A stretch of DNA of 64,000 bases from Adiantum capillus-veneris (lineage: Eukaryota > Streptophyta > Polypodiopsida > Polypodiales > Pteridaceae), in the NCBI GenBank assembly GCA_014529385.2, contig CM043967.1:85318778-85382777 (forward strand). The letters run 5' to 3'. Positions 30,730 to 43,697 of this stretch are shown piece by piece. Both the position numbers and the translations under genes were made by a program. The notes beneath the pieces are model-generated. The model was not told the DNA's origin. It did not search any database and was given only the letters and a program-made list of their open reading frames with translations. Numbering within the stretch: the stretch's first letter is position 1; every line of letters starts with the position of its first letter.

Positions 30730-31602
30730 CCTCTTCTCTGAAGCATCTTACCCATGGCAGCTGATGCACATGACACGATTTTGGCATTTGAAAAATCAAA
30801 GACAGGGTCCATTACTCTCTTCAACCCAAATGAAACAGGGTCCCTACTTACAAGACAACTTTCAACACAATTGGAAGTGGCTACAGTAGGTTGCTTCTTG
30901 CTCAACCATGATATGTATGAACTGTTGGGCATGAAATAAAAATGAATTGTGGACACTCGTGTGTCATAACAACCAGCTCAATCTGAGTCCAAAAAAGCAT
31001 GTAAATGGCACCAATGATCCCCCCTTGGGATAAAAAAAGCCAAGATATAAACTGCCACTAAAGTAGCAATAAATCCTCTCAACAACTTGCCAATGCTTAG
31101 ACCCTTGGCTATACATAAATCGATGACGTGCGAGACTGCAAATTGAATATGAGGCCTCGTATTGCATACATAAATAAGGAATCCAATAGCATTCTGATAA
31201 AGAGTGACATTGGCAGGACCATCAACATCATGTGAAGACTCAATTTCAAACTTGTTTCCATGGAAGTAGCAATAGTTGTGCAGTCCTCATGTCCAAACTT
31301 ACGTAGTAATGTCTCTATGTAGCTTGTTTGACACAAGGTAATACCACCATCAAACTGCTTAAACTCTATGCCCAAATAATGATGCAAAATCCCCAAGCCT
31401 TTCATCTTAAAAGTAGCATTCAAATCAACCTTGAATTTAACAATGTGTGTCTCATTCAGACCCGTAATCAACAAATCATCTACATATAGAACAATGATAA
31501 GAAATACATCACCCTCACGCTTTACATACAAAGTGCATTCTATTGGACTATTACAAAAGCCTTGTTTAACCAAATGAGTGTTAGTTTTCTCATACCAAGC
31601 AC
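30730..31602 (-). pseudogene. Copia F1 RT and RNase H, left part
   Basis: The minus frame from 31573 reads GFCNSPIECTLYVKREGDVF, then the active site IVLYVDDLLITG and LGILHHYLGIEFKQFDGGIT. RNase H fragments continue to about 30.73 kb. Broken by shifts. The break at 31602 (after TACCAAGCACG) continues at 34854. F1 is an old member of family F, host to G and F2. Confidence 0.78.
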
Positions 31603-31852
31603 GATTTTATTGGTAAAGTAGCTTGAAGTTTTACTAAAATTTACGACTTAGAACTTACCACAATTATCTCCATAGGGCTTGTATTTTGACATGGAAAAAA
31701 ATACAATGTTTTCTTTCCCTCATAACCAATCTATAGTAGAAGCAAGGTGTAAAAAACTTCTTTCTAGCTTGGCAAATAAAATGCCAAAACTTGGTAGGAA
31801 AACATGACACTTTAGTATCTTAGGACACTTGAGTGACCAATTGAACAACTAG
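31603..31852 (+). other. 250-bp unidentified segment between copia F1 and LTR G
   Basis: AT-rich sequence that belongs to neither neighbour by inspection. It may be an extra insertion or filler DNA. Confidence 0.3.
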
Positions 31853-31984
31853 TGTTAAGTATGGAGCCAGATTCACCCCTTGTAATTTTTAGTCTGAAAA
31901 ACGCATATTTGTAAGGCCTCCATTATGAGGATAAGCCACCGTGTGTGAGAAAAAAAATCACTCTTCAAAAAACCAAAAATTCAC
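31853..31984 (+). repeat. Truncated 5' LTR of copia G
   Basis: It matches the first 132 bp of the LTR at 34043 (TGTTAAGTATGGAGCC ... AAAATTCAC) and then stops. Confidence 0.8.
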
Positions 31985-33948
31985 CCTCAATGACACAAGA
32001 TGGAGGAGTTCCAGAAGAGGCATGGACATGTAAAACGGTGAATTATGCACTTCTCAAAGTGTTCAAATGCAAAGCTTTTATGCACATAGATAGAAGCGTA
32101 AGGTCAAAGTTTGACGCAGCCCAAGAAGTGTTTCCTCATTGGCTATGAGGAAGTTGACTTTGGGTATCACCTATGGAATCCTGAGAAAGTAAAATCTTTA
32201 GGAGTAGGGATATAATTTTCAATGAACACAATATGTACAAAGATTATATGGAAAGAAAACAAACAAAAGGTATGAGTACATAGAGCTTGAGGATGGTGAA
32301 CAATCAAGGAGTGCAAGTGGTGACAACTTGCAAAAACGTCAACCAAATGAGTAACCTCAACATATGCCTCAAAGCTCTACGAGAGCAAGTAGACCTCTAG
32401 AAAAGTTCATTCCTTCCTTCCTTCTGTCAATGGTCGTACAAAGAATTTGTGCAACACGAATCCAAAAAAGAATGTACAAAGAGCATGCAAGCAGAGATGG
32501 ACACATTATATTGCAATCAAACATGGGTGTTCATTGAGTTGCCTAAAGGTAAGCGGGCACTACAGAACAAATGGGTATACAAGCTAAAGAAAAGAAGAAG
32601 GCGAGAAGAAGAGGTACAAGTCAAGGCTTGTGGTAAAGAGGTTTTCTCAAAAGAAAGGTATTGACTTCAATGAAATATTTTCTCATGTTGTGAGAATGAA
32701 TTCAATTAGGCTTGTCTTAAGCCTTGTGGTAGCTGATTAGGACTTAAATCTTGAGCAAATAGATGTAAATACAGCATTCCTTATAGTGACTTAGAGGAGG
32801 AAATTTACATGCTTCAATCGAAGGGATATGAAGAAAAGGGTAAGGAGAAAATGGTTTGTAGGTTAAAGAAAATCTTGTATGGTCTAAAGCAAGCATCAAG
32901 ACAGTGGTACTTGAAGTTCGATCGATGGAGTAGTGCTAGATCATAGAGTCAGAAGATGCAACTCAGATCATTGCGTCTACACAAAAGATTTGGGAGATGG
33001 GAAGTTCATCATCCTAATGTTGTATGCTGATGACATATTGATTGCAAGTGCTAACATGCTAGATATCAAAGACCTAAAAGGAGAGCTGTCTAAGTCTTTT
33101 TCAATGAAAGATTTATGTGCTGCAAAGCTAACACTTGGTATGAAGATATCAAGGGACAAGGAGAAGAAAACACTAAAGCTATCTCAACAAGATTACATCA
33201 AGAAGGTACTAGAAAGGTTTGCAATGCAAGATGTAAAACCGGTTTCTACACCTTTGGCTAGTCACTTTAAACTAACCAAGGTTATGTGTCCAAAGACACA
33301 AGAGGAGATAGCCTTCATGTCTAAAGTTCCATATACTGCAACGGTAGGTTCTCTAATGTATGCTATGGTCTGGACAAGGCCAACTATTGCACATGCAGTG
33401 GGAGGTGTGAGTAGGTTCATGGACAATCCAAGTAAAGAGCATTGACAAGTTGTGCAGTGGATACCAAGGTATCTTAAAGGGACAATGAAAAATGCTTTGT
33501 GTTTGGAGGCATTGACATTTTCTTGCGAGGGTATGCCGATGCATATATGGCAGGTGACAAAGAAGCTCGAAGGAGAACTACTGGATATATCTTCACCGTT
33601 GTAGGCACAACAGTAAGTTGGGCTTCAAATCTACAAAAAGCGGTCTCACTTTCTACTACGAAAGCGGAGTATGTAGCTCTAACGGAGGCCAACAAAAATA
33701 TTATGTGGCTTCAGAGATTCTTGGAGGAGCTTGGATACAAACAAGACAATTGTGTCTTGTATAGCGACAATCAAAGCGCCATTTATCTTGCAAAGAATTT
33801 AAGCTTTCACTCAAGGACAAAGCATATACAGGTGAGATATCACTTCATATGTACTCTTTTGAAAGAGGGACAACTAAAGCTTCAAAAGGGGCACACTAGC
33901 GAGAATTCTGTGGGCATGTTAACAAAGGTGTTAACAAGGAGAAGTTGA
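31985..33948 (+). pseudogene. Copia G integrase end, RT and RNase H
   Basis: 32000-32150 reads LLKVFKCKAFMHIDRSVRSK (integrase C-terminus). 32450-32930 holds the RT start (VFIELPKGKRALQNKWVYKL) with stops. 32933-33445 carries the active site LMLYADDILIA (Ala for the usual Val in YVDD) and FSMKDLCAAKLTLGMKIS. 33499-33948 is RNase H with LSTTKAEYVALTEANK and YSDNQSAIYLAKN, ending near the stop at 33946. At least four lesions. Confidence 0.85.
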
Positions 33949-34029
33949 GCTTTTCCTCATCTTCAATCGGCATTCAAGGATAAGAAGCCAAGATGAAAAT
34001 TAGTCACAAGTTTGGTGTGGAGATTTGTC

Positions 34030-34042
34030 TCCAAGTGGGAGA
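34030..34042 (+). other. Polypurine tract of copia G
   Basis: CCAAGTGGGAGA directly before the 3' LTR start TGGTTAAG, the classic plant copia arrangement. Confidence 0.8.
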
Positions 34043-34513
34043 TGGTTAAGTATGGAGCCTGATTCACCCCTTGTAGTTTTTAGTCTAAAAAATACACATT
34101 TGTAAGGCCCCCATTATGAGGAGAAGCCATTGTGCGTGAGAAAAAAAATCACTCCACGAAAAACCAAAAATTCACGTTTATCGCAATATTCCTTTTTGCC
34201 GGAATATTATGACCAAACAACGGCCGGAAACAAGTTGAGAAATGGCCGATCGGTTGGCTGATGGACGGTAGTGAATGGCCGATGGCCGGTGGTCATAAGT
34301 CTTTGGCCGGTGACCGAATTCAATGGTCGGTGGATGAGTTTTAAGCAGACATGTCTACGGCTACACATGGACGAATGGCCGATTTCTAGGTGGACTTGCC
34401 TTCTCAGGGGCAGCCACAGATGCGCACATGGGAGAGTTCAACTTGGACTTGTCTACACAAGGACGGCGACACACACACATGCGTGTCTCTCATGAGAGAA
34501 GGAAACCCTTTTG

Positions 34514-34522
34514 TCCTATAAA
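34514..34522 (+). promoter_or_regulatory. TATA box in LTR G
   Basis: CTATAAAAG in the middle of the LTR, a standard position for the copia promoter. Confidence 0.55.
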
Positions 34523-34735
34523 AGGAGGCCTCTTCTACACACATAATGCATTGTGATTGTGAATTGTGGAGTTGGTGAAGCAAGGTGTTTGTGAGGTGGT
34601 GAGAGTGAAGCAAGGCGGGAGCTCCATTAAGGGTGTAATCCCTTTGTAACCTACTTCAAGATTGAAGTGCAAAGCCATTGAGTGTCTCCTTTCTCGTAGA
34701 CGTATTCCACATTGGGTGAACCAGGTATATCGTGT

Positions 34736-34736
<1 letters not shown>

Positions 34737-34782
<46 letters not shown>
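34737..34782 (+). repeat. (CT)n microsatellite in LTR G
   Basis: About 23 CT units near the end of the LTR. Confidence 0.95.
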
Positions 34783-34785
<3 letters not shown>

Positions 34786-34853
34786 GAAAATTATCTCTCC
34801 CCATTAAGTAAACCACTCTAATCTCTATCTAGCTACGCCTCTATTTTCTAACA

Positions 34854-35577
34854 GCATTTTCACACTTTATCTTCTTATCCTTTCTTCACAAAACCATGAG
34901 GCTACGTTACATAAACTTCCTCAACAATAGTCATATGACAAGTGGGAGCAAAAGTCTCTTCATAATCTATGCTTTTTTGCTATGTGTAACCTTTTGCAAC
35001 AAGTCAAGCCTTGTAGCGATCAATATCACCATTCCGCTTACGTTTCAACTTGTAAACCCACTTTGTACCAGTGGCCTTTTTGCTGAGAGAAAAATCACAT
35101 TAATTCCATGTGTCATTTTCTATAAGTGCATCATACTCTGATTGCAGGGCAGCCATCCAACGTTTTGAATTATGTGCTTTATCAAAAGAAATAGGTTCCC
35201 CCTCATCACATAAACTAGAAACATCCAAAGCAAAAAAAATTGATGCATAGATGCATGGCGAGAACTTGAACGAGTACGACTAGAAATAGGTGCATCCAAT
35301 TCACTGTCATCAAAAGTATGCACCAACCATTTTCTCATACCTCTAGCGTGGTCACTCTCAGTCCTTTCCACATCAAGTACATCATGTACATTTGCATCAG
35401 TAATAGGCTGATCTGTAGCATTTTCAAAACCCCCCATAGGCTATACGTTTTGGAATTTACATTCAAATTTCCATTATTTAAAAGAGGCAAAAAACTGTCA
35501 TAAATGTATGTGAGCTTACATTACTGTCTCTAGTACATGACAACAAAGGATGAACAAAATCTTCCACAAACATAATC
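34854..35577 (-). pseudogene. Copia F1, RT start and integrase C-terminus
   Basis: Continues the frame broken at 31602. It carries the RT N-terminus and, at 35437-35120, TDQPITDANVHDVLDVERTE and LDAPISSRTRSSSRHAS, matching F2 (VDQPIIDADVHDVLDEERAE). It ends at the F2 target duplication TAATC. Confidence 0.75.
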
Positions 35578-35802
35578 TGTTGGAATTAGGGTTGTAGAGA
35601 CACACACGGCTTGGAGAAGACGAAGGAAGCTCAAGGCACACAATAGAGAGTGTATTACTTAGTGTGCAATGGAAAGATAGATAGCGCTAGAGTGATGGGC
35701 GTATATACAATGCACGAGGGAAATAACCTCCTAAAGAGGGAAAAAATGCCCGAGCGGTCCTAGTGTGTTCACACACATCACTACCACATGTATATGGTAA
35801 CA
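35578..35802 (-). repeat. 3' LTR of copia F2
   Basis: TGTTGGAATTAGGG ... TATGGTAACA, followed inside by the polypurine tract (35803-35816, pyrimidine-rich on plus). Confidence 0.92.
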
Positions 35803-35877
35803 AATCCCCCCTGGAGTCATGCGGTAAACGAGAGCTGGCACATGAGTAAAGGGAAGTGCCATGCCCTGAGGACATGA

Positions 35878-38800
35878 TCAGTCAACAAAGGGGAGTAAGC
35901 CCAAAGCTTTGCAGAAAGCTTCAAGCTTCTCATAAGACAATGCCTTTGTGAAAAGATCTGCAAGGTTGTCCTGTGTTGGCACAAAGCCAAGTTGATCTCT
36001 CCTGCTGAGCCTCTCCCTGACATAGTGGTAATGCACCTCAATGTACTTTGTGCGAGCATGAAAAACTGGGTTCCTCGCAAGTGCCAATGCGCTCTGACTG
36101 TCAGTGTAGATAGTGTTGGCAATGTCCTGTCCAACACCGAAATCAACCATAAGGTGTCTGAGCCATACACACTCAACTGTAGCTGTGAAGACTGCCCTGT
36201 ACTCAGCCTCACAACTCGAAGTGGCCACAGTAGGTTGCTTCTTGCTCCACCATGATATGCATGAACTACCAAGCATGAAACAAAAACCACTTGTGGACAC
36301 TCGCATGTCAAAACAACCAGCCCCACCTGAGTCCGAAAAAGCATGTAAGTCTGGCGGCAATGATCCCCCCTTGGGATAAAAAACGCCAAGATGTAAAGTG
36401 CCACTAAGGTAGCGGAAAATCCTCTTGACAACCTGCCAATGCTTAGACCCTGGGCTATGCATGAATCTGCTGACCTATAAGACTGCAAACTGAATATCTG
36501 GCCTCGTGTTGCATACATAAGTGAGGCAGCCAACAACAGTTTGGTAAAGGGTGACATCAGCAGGATCACCAGCATCATGTAGGCTCAACTTCAAACCTGT
36601 TTCCATGGGAGTGGCAATAGGTTTTCAATCCTCAAGTCCAAACTTACATAGCAATGTTTCTATGTAACCTTTCTGACACAAGGCAATACCACCATCACAC
36701 TGCTTAAACTGTATACCCAAGTAATGATGCAACATCCCCAAATCTTTCATCTTGAAAGTAGCATTCAAATCAGCCTTAAATTCAGCAATATGTCTCTCAT
36801 TTGGTCCAGTGATCAGCAAATCATCGACATAAAGAACCACAATGAGAAGTACATCAACCTCACGCTTTACATACAATGTGCTTTCTGTTGGACTGTTACG
36901 AAAGCCTCGTTTAACCAAATGAGTGTCAGCTTTCTCATACCAAGCACGAGGAGATTTCTTCAACCCATACAAAGCCTTCTTACATCTACACACTTTGTCC
37001 TCTTTTCCTTTTATGACAAAACCGCGAGGCTGCGTTACATAAACTTCCTCAAATATGTCGCCATTCAAGAAAGGAGTAACAATGTTTGTTTGATGTACAT
37101 CCCAACCAAAATGAGCTGCCAATGCACATAGAAAACGTATAGTAGTCATACGACAAGTGGGAGCAAAAGTCTCTCCATAATCTATGTCTTTTTGCTGTGC
37201 ATAATCCTTTGCAACAAGTCGATCCTTATGGCGATCGATCTCACCATCCGGCTTGCGTTTCAACTTGTAAACCCACTTCGTACCAATGGCCTTTTTGCTA
37301 GGAGGCAAATCACATAAAGTCCATGTGTCATTTTCTATAAGTGCATCATATTCTGATTGGATGGCAGCCATCCAATTTTTTGAATTTTGTGCTTCATCAA
37401 AAGACAGAGGCTCCTCAACATCATGTAAGCTAGACACAGCCAAAGCATAACAATCTGATGCATAAGATGCATGGCGAGAGCCTGAACGAGTACGACTAGA
37501 TAAAGGTGCATCCAATTTACTGTCACGCAAAGTGTGCACCAGTTATTTTGGCATACCTCTAGCCTGCTCATTTTCAGCCCTTTCCTCATCAAGTACATCA
37601 TGTACATCTGCATCAATAATAGGCTGATCTATAACATTTTCAGAAACCCCCATAGGTTGTACATTTGCCTCATTGGAAATTACATTCGTATTTCCACCAT
37701 TGAAAAGAGGCAACAAAGTGTCATAAATGTCTTGTGAGCTTACATTACTGTCTCTAGTACATGACAGCAAGGACTGAACAAAATCTTCCACAAACACTAT
37801 ATCCCGTGAAACCAGAATACGTTTTTTTTGCGGAAGATACAACCTGTAACCTTTTCTTTCAGCACTATAACCAACAAAAATACATTTGACAGCCTTATCA
37901 TCCAATTTTCTCCGCTGTGTTTGTGGCACCAAAGCATATGCCAGACAGCCAAAAACACGCATGTTCTCAATAGAAGGCTTTCTATCATGCCATGCTTCGT
38001 ATGGAGTAATAGACTGCAAAGCTTTCGTAGGACACCTGTTAAGTACATAAGTGGCACACATGATGGCCTCAAGCCAAAAACAATGCGGCAAAGCTTGACT
38101 TTTGACCATACATCGTGCCATTTCCATCAATGACCTATTTTTTCCTCTCAGCAAGACCATTTTGCTGAGGTGTATAAGGCACTGTACATTGGTGTTTTAA
38201 TGCATTAAATTCATGAGACATATACTTCCCCCTTGATCGGAACGGAGGGTGCCCATAGTACATTTCGAGACATTTTCAGCCATAGCCAGAAATTGTTTGA
38301 AGCACATAAAAACTTCGGACTTCGCTTTAAGTGGAAATACCCATGCATGCCTGGAGTAATCATCAATGAAAGTCATGAAGTACAGGTAATTGCCCAAGGA
38401 CGGAGTTTGCATGGGCCCACAAACATCACTATGCACAAGATGCAACCTTCATGTGGCCCGAACTGAACCATCCTTTGGAAACTTAGAACACTGCATCTTA
38501 CCCAAAATACAACCTTCACAAACATGTTTGACAGGTTCTTCAAGAGGCGGCAAAGAAGCAACCATATCAGATTTCTGCAAACGCAGCAGACTGGCAAAAT
38601 TCAGATGACCAAAACGTGCATGCCAAAGTTTTGCATCTGAAATAGCCCACACTTGTCATACAAAGTCAGCTTATACGGCCCACGGCACAACAGGCCAGAT
38701 GCAACAATTTCATCACCAAAACTGAGACCATGAATTGTACATCTGTCATCCACAAATTTGACTACAAGTCCAAGTCTAGCAAGTGTGGGTACAGACAAGA

Positions 38801-40108
38801 GATTCTTCTTGATCCCAGGTACATAAAGTGCATCAACAAGTGTGAAAGAACTGCCATTTGCAGCAGTAAGCACAATCTTTCCAACTCCCTGAAATGGATA
38901 AGAGGCATTGTTGGCACAAGTGACAGAATTCCCATGAGGGACAGACTCGAGAGAGGTAAACAATTCACGATGTGAGGCAATGTGCTTTGTAGCACCACTG
39001 TCGAAATACCACACATGTGAATCTGCAGCAACTGACAAGCTTGCATCATGGACAGCAGGATTGTAAGTGCACTCTGCGCTAAAAGCCCATTCTGCATCAA
39101 CATCAGCATTACAGTCTCCTTTCATAGAAGACTCAACAATGGCTGCATTTGTAGTGGAACCAGCATTTGCAGTAGAACCACCCTCTTTCTTCGTAGCCTC
39201 TTTGGCCTTCAATTTAGGACACGACTTGATCAAGTGATCATTAGCTTTACAATAATGGCAACGCATCTTCTTTTTTCCCTTGTCACCAAAATTTCCAGAC
39301 GAATTGTTGCTAGCAAAAGCATTAGGAATAGAATTTTTGCCACTCGCAACAGAACCATAAGAAGTGGTTGCATTATTGTTACAACCCTTTCTTTGAGAAG
39401 CAATAAAAGCCTGTTCAACTGCACGCTGCCTAGTCCTGTTTTTTCTAGAAAGTGACTCTTGCAACAGCAATGTGCATAATGCATCAAACTTGACAACTTC
39501 AAGATTTCCTTGGGTCATCAGTCTCCAAGTACTAGCAAAAGTCTGGTAGGAATCTGGTAAGGCATCAAGAACAATCTGCACAAGGGAACTGTCCGAAATG
39601 ACTTCAGCTGCAGAAATAAGTTGCTCATTGATATCCTTGACACTAGCAAGGAAAGTGTCCATATCATCTTCCTCATGCATAATCTTCGACTCTAGCTCTT
39701 TACGCAGCAAAGAAATTTTAGCCTCATTGCGGCTTGCATAAAAACCTGCTAGAATATCCCAAGCCTGTTTGCAGATTTTGTTGAACGGATGTGAGGAACA
39801 ATGGTGCACTTCACAGACAACGCAATCAATGCATGAGCCTGCGCATCCTTAACATCCCAACGAGCTTGTTCTGCTGTAGGCAAAAGAACTCTAATAGCAG
39901 CAATCCTTGCAACAAGACCTGCAACATTCTCAACATCGCCTACATCCTCAGAACCAGGACGTACATCAATGCCCTGCACATTATTCTAGACGCCCTTTGA
40001 CACAAGAACATGTTGCATCATATAAGCCCACATAGGGTAACTGTCCCCATCCAACCTGTCCTCGGCAGCAAACATCTTGAACACATCTGTGTTGTTGTTG
40101 TCAACCAT
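35878..40108 (-). pseudogene. Copia F2 gag-pol
   Basis: The ATG at 40106-40108 starts MVDNNNTDVFKMFAAEDRLD. The gag frame at 39809-38601 has the UBN2-type segment SSLVQIVLDALPDSYQTF, the zinc knuckle CHYCKANDHLIKSC and the protease site VWYFDSGATKHI. Integrase: WHARFGHLNFASLL, LVHSDVCGP and TLRSDQGG. The RT frame 37539-36625 has TKWVYKLKRKPDGEIDRHKD and VVLYVDDLLITG. RNase H 36462-35878 has TSSCEAEYRAVFTATVECVW and YTDSQSALALARNP, ending FVD at the stop. Recently active by family standards but not intact. Confidence 0.9.
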
Positions 40109-40397
40109 GGTAAATGCTGTACCTGATGTGAAAACTACCCAAAAATAGGAGAAATGGAGCAAGGACAACATGTGCTATATAGCACAAACGTAAGAAGACT
40201 ATAAGGCACCTGTTATGTAGAAAACGGCACTGACAAAAATTCTGCACAAAATGACGAAATAGCTTGTGCAATACTGTCTGTAGTGGAAACGGAGGCCGAA
40301 ATGAGCCCAAATCAAAAATCTGAGCTCATTGATATTGGAGAAAGTGAGCAGGCGTGTGCTGGAGCAGCTGGTGACTAAGCCCGGGAGGACGCAACCT

Positions 40398-40409
40398 GCT
40401 CTGATACCA
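40398..40409 (-). other. Primer-binding site of copia F2
   Basis: GCTCTGATACCA (reverse of tRNA-Met site), two bases from the 5' LTR. Confidence 0.85.
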
Positions 40410-40411
40410 AT

Positions 40412-40638
40412 TGTTAGAATTAGGGTTGCAGAGAGACACACACAGCTTGGAGAAGACGAAGGAAGCTCAAAGCACACAATAGAGAGTGTATTACTTAGTG
40501 TGCAATGGAAAGATAGATAGCCCTAGAGTGATGGGCGTATATACAATGCACGGGGGGAAAAAACTCCTAAAGAGGGAAAAAATGCCCCAGCGGTCCTAGT
40601 GTGTTCACACACATCACTACCACATGTATATGGTAACA
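40412..40638 (-). repeat. 5' LTR of copia F2
   Basis: TGTTAGAATTAGGG ... TATGGTAACA, close to the other F2 LTR and to the F4 LTR at 61270. Confidence 0.92.
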
Positions 40639-42975
40639 TAATCTCGTGAAACCAAGATACTTTTTGTTTGCGGATGGTATAATATGTAACCTTTGCTTTG
40701 AGTACTGTAACCAACAAAAAAGCATTTAACAACCTTATCATCAAATCTCTTGCGTTGCATTTGGGGCAGCAAAGTATAAGCTAAACAACAAAAAACGCAC
40801 ATGTGATCAATAGATGGCTTTTTATCATGCCATGCTTCATTGGGAGTCATAAAGTGCAAAAATTTCATAGGACACCTGTTAAGTACATAAGTAGCACACA
40901 TGATAGCCTCAAGCCAACACGAATGTGGCAAAGCTTAACTCTTGACCATACATGGTGCCATCTTCGTAAGCGACCTCTTTTTTTCTTTCAACAACACCAT
41001 TTTGCTAAGGTGTATACAGCACTGTGCATTGGTGTTTTATCCCACGATTAGCCACAAATGCATGAAACTCATGAGACATATATGCTCCCCTCGATCTGGA
41101 TGGAGGGTGTCCGTAGTACATTTAGGGACGTTTTGAGCCATAGCTATAAATTTCTTGAAGCATATGAAGGGACAACTTTAAGGATATACATCCATGCATG
41201 CTTGAAGTAATCATCATCGAAAGTCACAAAGTATAGGTAACTGCCTAAGGACAAAATTTGCATAGGCCCACAAACATCACTATTCATAAGTTGCAATCTG
41301 CGTGTAGCCCCTATTGAACCATCCTTTGGAAACTTTGAATGTTGCATCTTACCCACAATACAGCCTTCATAAACATGCTTCAAAGGTGCTTCAAGAGGCG
41401 GCAAAGAAGCAACCATATCAGATTTTTACAAACGTAGCAAACTGGCCAAATTTAGATGCCCAAAACATGCATGACAAAGTTTTGCATCTGAAACAACCTT
41501 TAAATCCACAACTACATTTGCAAAATTCTACCCACACTTGGCATACAAAGTGAGCTTATACATCCCACATCAGAAAATGCTAGTTGCAACAATTTCATCA
41601 CCAAAACTCAGATCATGGATTGTACATATGTCATCCACAAATCTGACAATAAGACAAAGTCTCATAAGTGCAGACTCTCAACAAAAGTTTCGTTTTTTCC
41701 TTGATACATAAAGTGCATCAACAAGTGTGAAAGAAAAGCCATTCGCACAACAATCAGCATGATCTTTTCAACTCCCTTGACTGGATAAGAGGCATTGTTG
41801 GCAGAAGTGGCTGTATTCCCATGAGGGACTGACTCGAAAGAGGTAAACAAGTCATGATGTGAATTAACATACTTTGTAGCACCATTATCAAAGTACCACA
41901 CATGCAAATCTACAACAACTGAGACACATGCATCATGGATAGAAGGATCATAAGTGCACTTTGCACTAAATGCCTACTCTGCATTTACATCAACATCACA
42001 ATTTCCTTTCACAGAAGATTCTACAATACCTGCATTTGTAGTGGAGCTAGCCTCTTTTGTCTTGGCCTCTTTTGCCTTCAATTTAGGACGCTCCTTTATC
42101 AAGTGATCATTTGCCTTGCAATAATGGCAACACATCTTATTTTTGCCTTTACCACCATAATTCTTAGAGGAGGTGCTACAGCAAAAGCATTAGGATTCGG
42201 AGATTTTCCACTTGCTGGAGAACCATGAGAAGTGGCTACGTTGTTGTTACAACCTTTTCTTTAAGCAACAACAAAGGCCTATTCAACTACACATTGTTTA
42301 GCCATGTTCTTTCTTGAAAGTGACTCTTGCAACAACAATGTGCATAATGCATTAAACTTGACATCAGGATTTCCTTGGGTCATAAGTCTCCAAGTACTAG
42401 GAAAAGTATGGTAAGAATCTGGCATGTATCAAGAATTGTCTGCACAAGTGATTTGTCAGAAATTGCTTCACCTACAAAATTAAGTTTCTTATTAATATCC
42501 TTGATACCAGCAAGGAAAGTGTCCCATGTCATCTTCCTCATGCATAATCTTTGACTCCATCTCTTTACACAGCAATGCAATTTTAGCCTCATTGTGACTT
42601 GCATAAAGACCATTCAAAATATCTCAAGCCTGTTTTGCTGTTTAAGTCGAGCAAATGTGAGGAGTGATAGTGCGCTTCACTGATATTGCAATCAATGCAT
42701 GAGTCTATGCATCCCTAACATCCCAAAGAGACTGCTCAAGTCGTAGGCAAAACACCTCTACCATCAACAATCCTACCACCAAAACCTGTAGCATTCTCAA
42801 CAGCGTCTGTATCCACAAAAGGCGGACGTACATCAATTCCCTACACAACATTCTAAATGCCCTTTAACACAAGAACATGTTGCATCATGTAAACCCATAT
42901 TGGATAGTTATCTCCATCTAGTTTATCCTTAGTAGCAAACATCTTGAAAACATTTATGTTGTTGTCAGCCATGGT
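40639..42975 (-). pseudogene. Copia F1 gag, protease and integrase
   Basis: Old relative of F2. Integrase pieces PHSCWLEAIMCATYVLNRCP (40931 leftwards), protease site VWYFDNGATKYVN at 41907, zinc-knuckle region near 42.1 kb, gag pieces to an ATG near 42975 (MADNN). Full of stops and shifts. The Asn in FDNGA replaces the usual Ser after the protease Asp. Confidence 0.78.
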
Positions 42976-43389
42976 GAGTGATTGCACCTGATGTGAAAAC
43001 TGCCCCAAAAGAGTAAAAACAAAGTAAGACTAGCACGTGCTATATACCTCAATCCAAAGAAGATTGTAAGAGACATGTTCTGTAGAAAATAGCACTGACA
43101 AAAAAATTTGCACAAAAGGAGAAAATTGCTTATTTAGTGGAAATGCAGGCTCAAATGAGCCAAAATGAAGATGTTTTGACCTATTGATGCTCACCAAAGC
43201 TCACCCAAATCAGAGAAAGTGAGCAGAGGTGGGTGCTTGCGATGCTGACAACTATGCCTGAGAGAATGCAAGATAAGTTGTCCTAAAGTGATGGCCGTAT
43301 ATACCAGGCACGGGAGGAAAAACCTCCTTGTGAGGGAAAAAATTCCCCTGTGGTCCTAAGTGTTCATACACATCAATACCTTTTGTATA

Positions 43390-43396
<7 letters not shown>

Positions 43397-43454
<58 letters not shown>
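43397..43454 (+). repeat. (GA)n microsatellite
   Basis: 29 GA units inside the duplicated F1 LTR end. Confidence 0.95.
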
Positions 43455-43458
<4 letters not shown>

Positions 43459-43613
43459 AATGCTAACAACTATGCCTGAGAGAATGCAAGATAAGTTGGC
43501 CCTAAAGTGATGTGCGTATATACGATGCACGGGAGGAAAAAACTCCTTGTGAGGGAAAAAATTCCCCTATGGTCCTAAGTGTTCACACATATCAATACCT
43601 TTTGTATATGGTA

Positions 43614-43617
<4 letters not shown>

Positions 43618-43693
<76 letters not shown>
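43618..43693 (+). repeat. (GA)n microsatellite
   Basis: 38 GA units in the second copy of the duplicated LTR end. Confidence 0.95.

Positions 43694-43697
<4 letters not shown>

Larger units (their letters stand above)
31853..34853 (+). mobile_element. Copia 'G', internally deleted, inserted in copia F1
   Basis: A 132-bp start of the 5' LTR (31853-31984) is joined directly to integrase C-terminal coding, then RT and RNase H, then a complete 3' LTR (34043-34853). The rest of the 5' LTR, the primer site, gag, protease and most of integrase are gone. Copia F1 sequence resumes right after 34853. No matching target duplication was found, probably because the left flank is rearranged. Confidence 0.75.
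34043..34853 (+). repeat. 3' LTR of copia G
   Basis: 811 bp, TGGTTAAGTATGGAGCC ... CTATTTTCTAACA. Contains GGCCGATGGCCGG-type repeats (about 34240-34330), CCTATAAAAGGAGGCC (promoter-like, near 34513) and a CT microsatellite at 34737-34782. Confidence 0.82.
35578..40638 (-). mobile_element. Ty1/copia element F2, inserted in its own relative F1 (TSD TAATC)
   Basis: LTRs of 225 and 227 bp (35578-35802 and 40412-40638), primer site, complete gag-pol order on the minus strand, and TAATC at 35573-35577 and 40639-40643. 5,061 bp, normal for copia. F1 coding continues on both sides. Lesions: a stop early in gag, a frameshift near 39.79 kb, a 34-bp deletion near 38.65 kb, and shifts in integrase and between RT and RNase H. 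Confidence 0.94.

Noticed and set aside
38197-38608. Plus-strand frames of about 75 codons in copia regions (also 63.4-63.6 kb)
   Set aside because: They are antisense shadows of integrase coding; the same shadow appears in every F copy.
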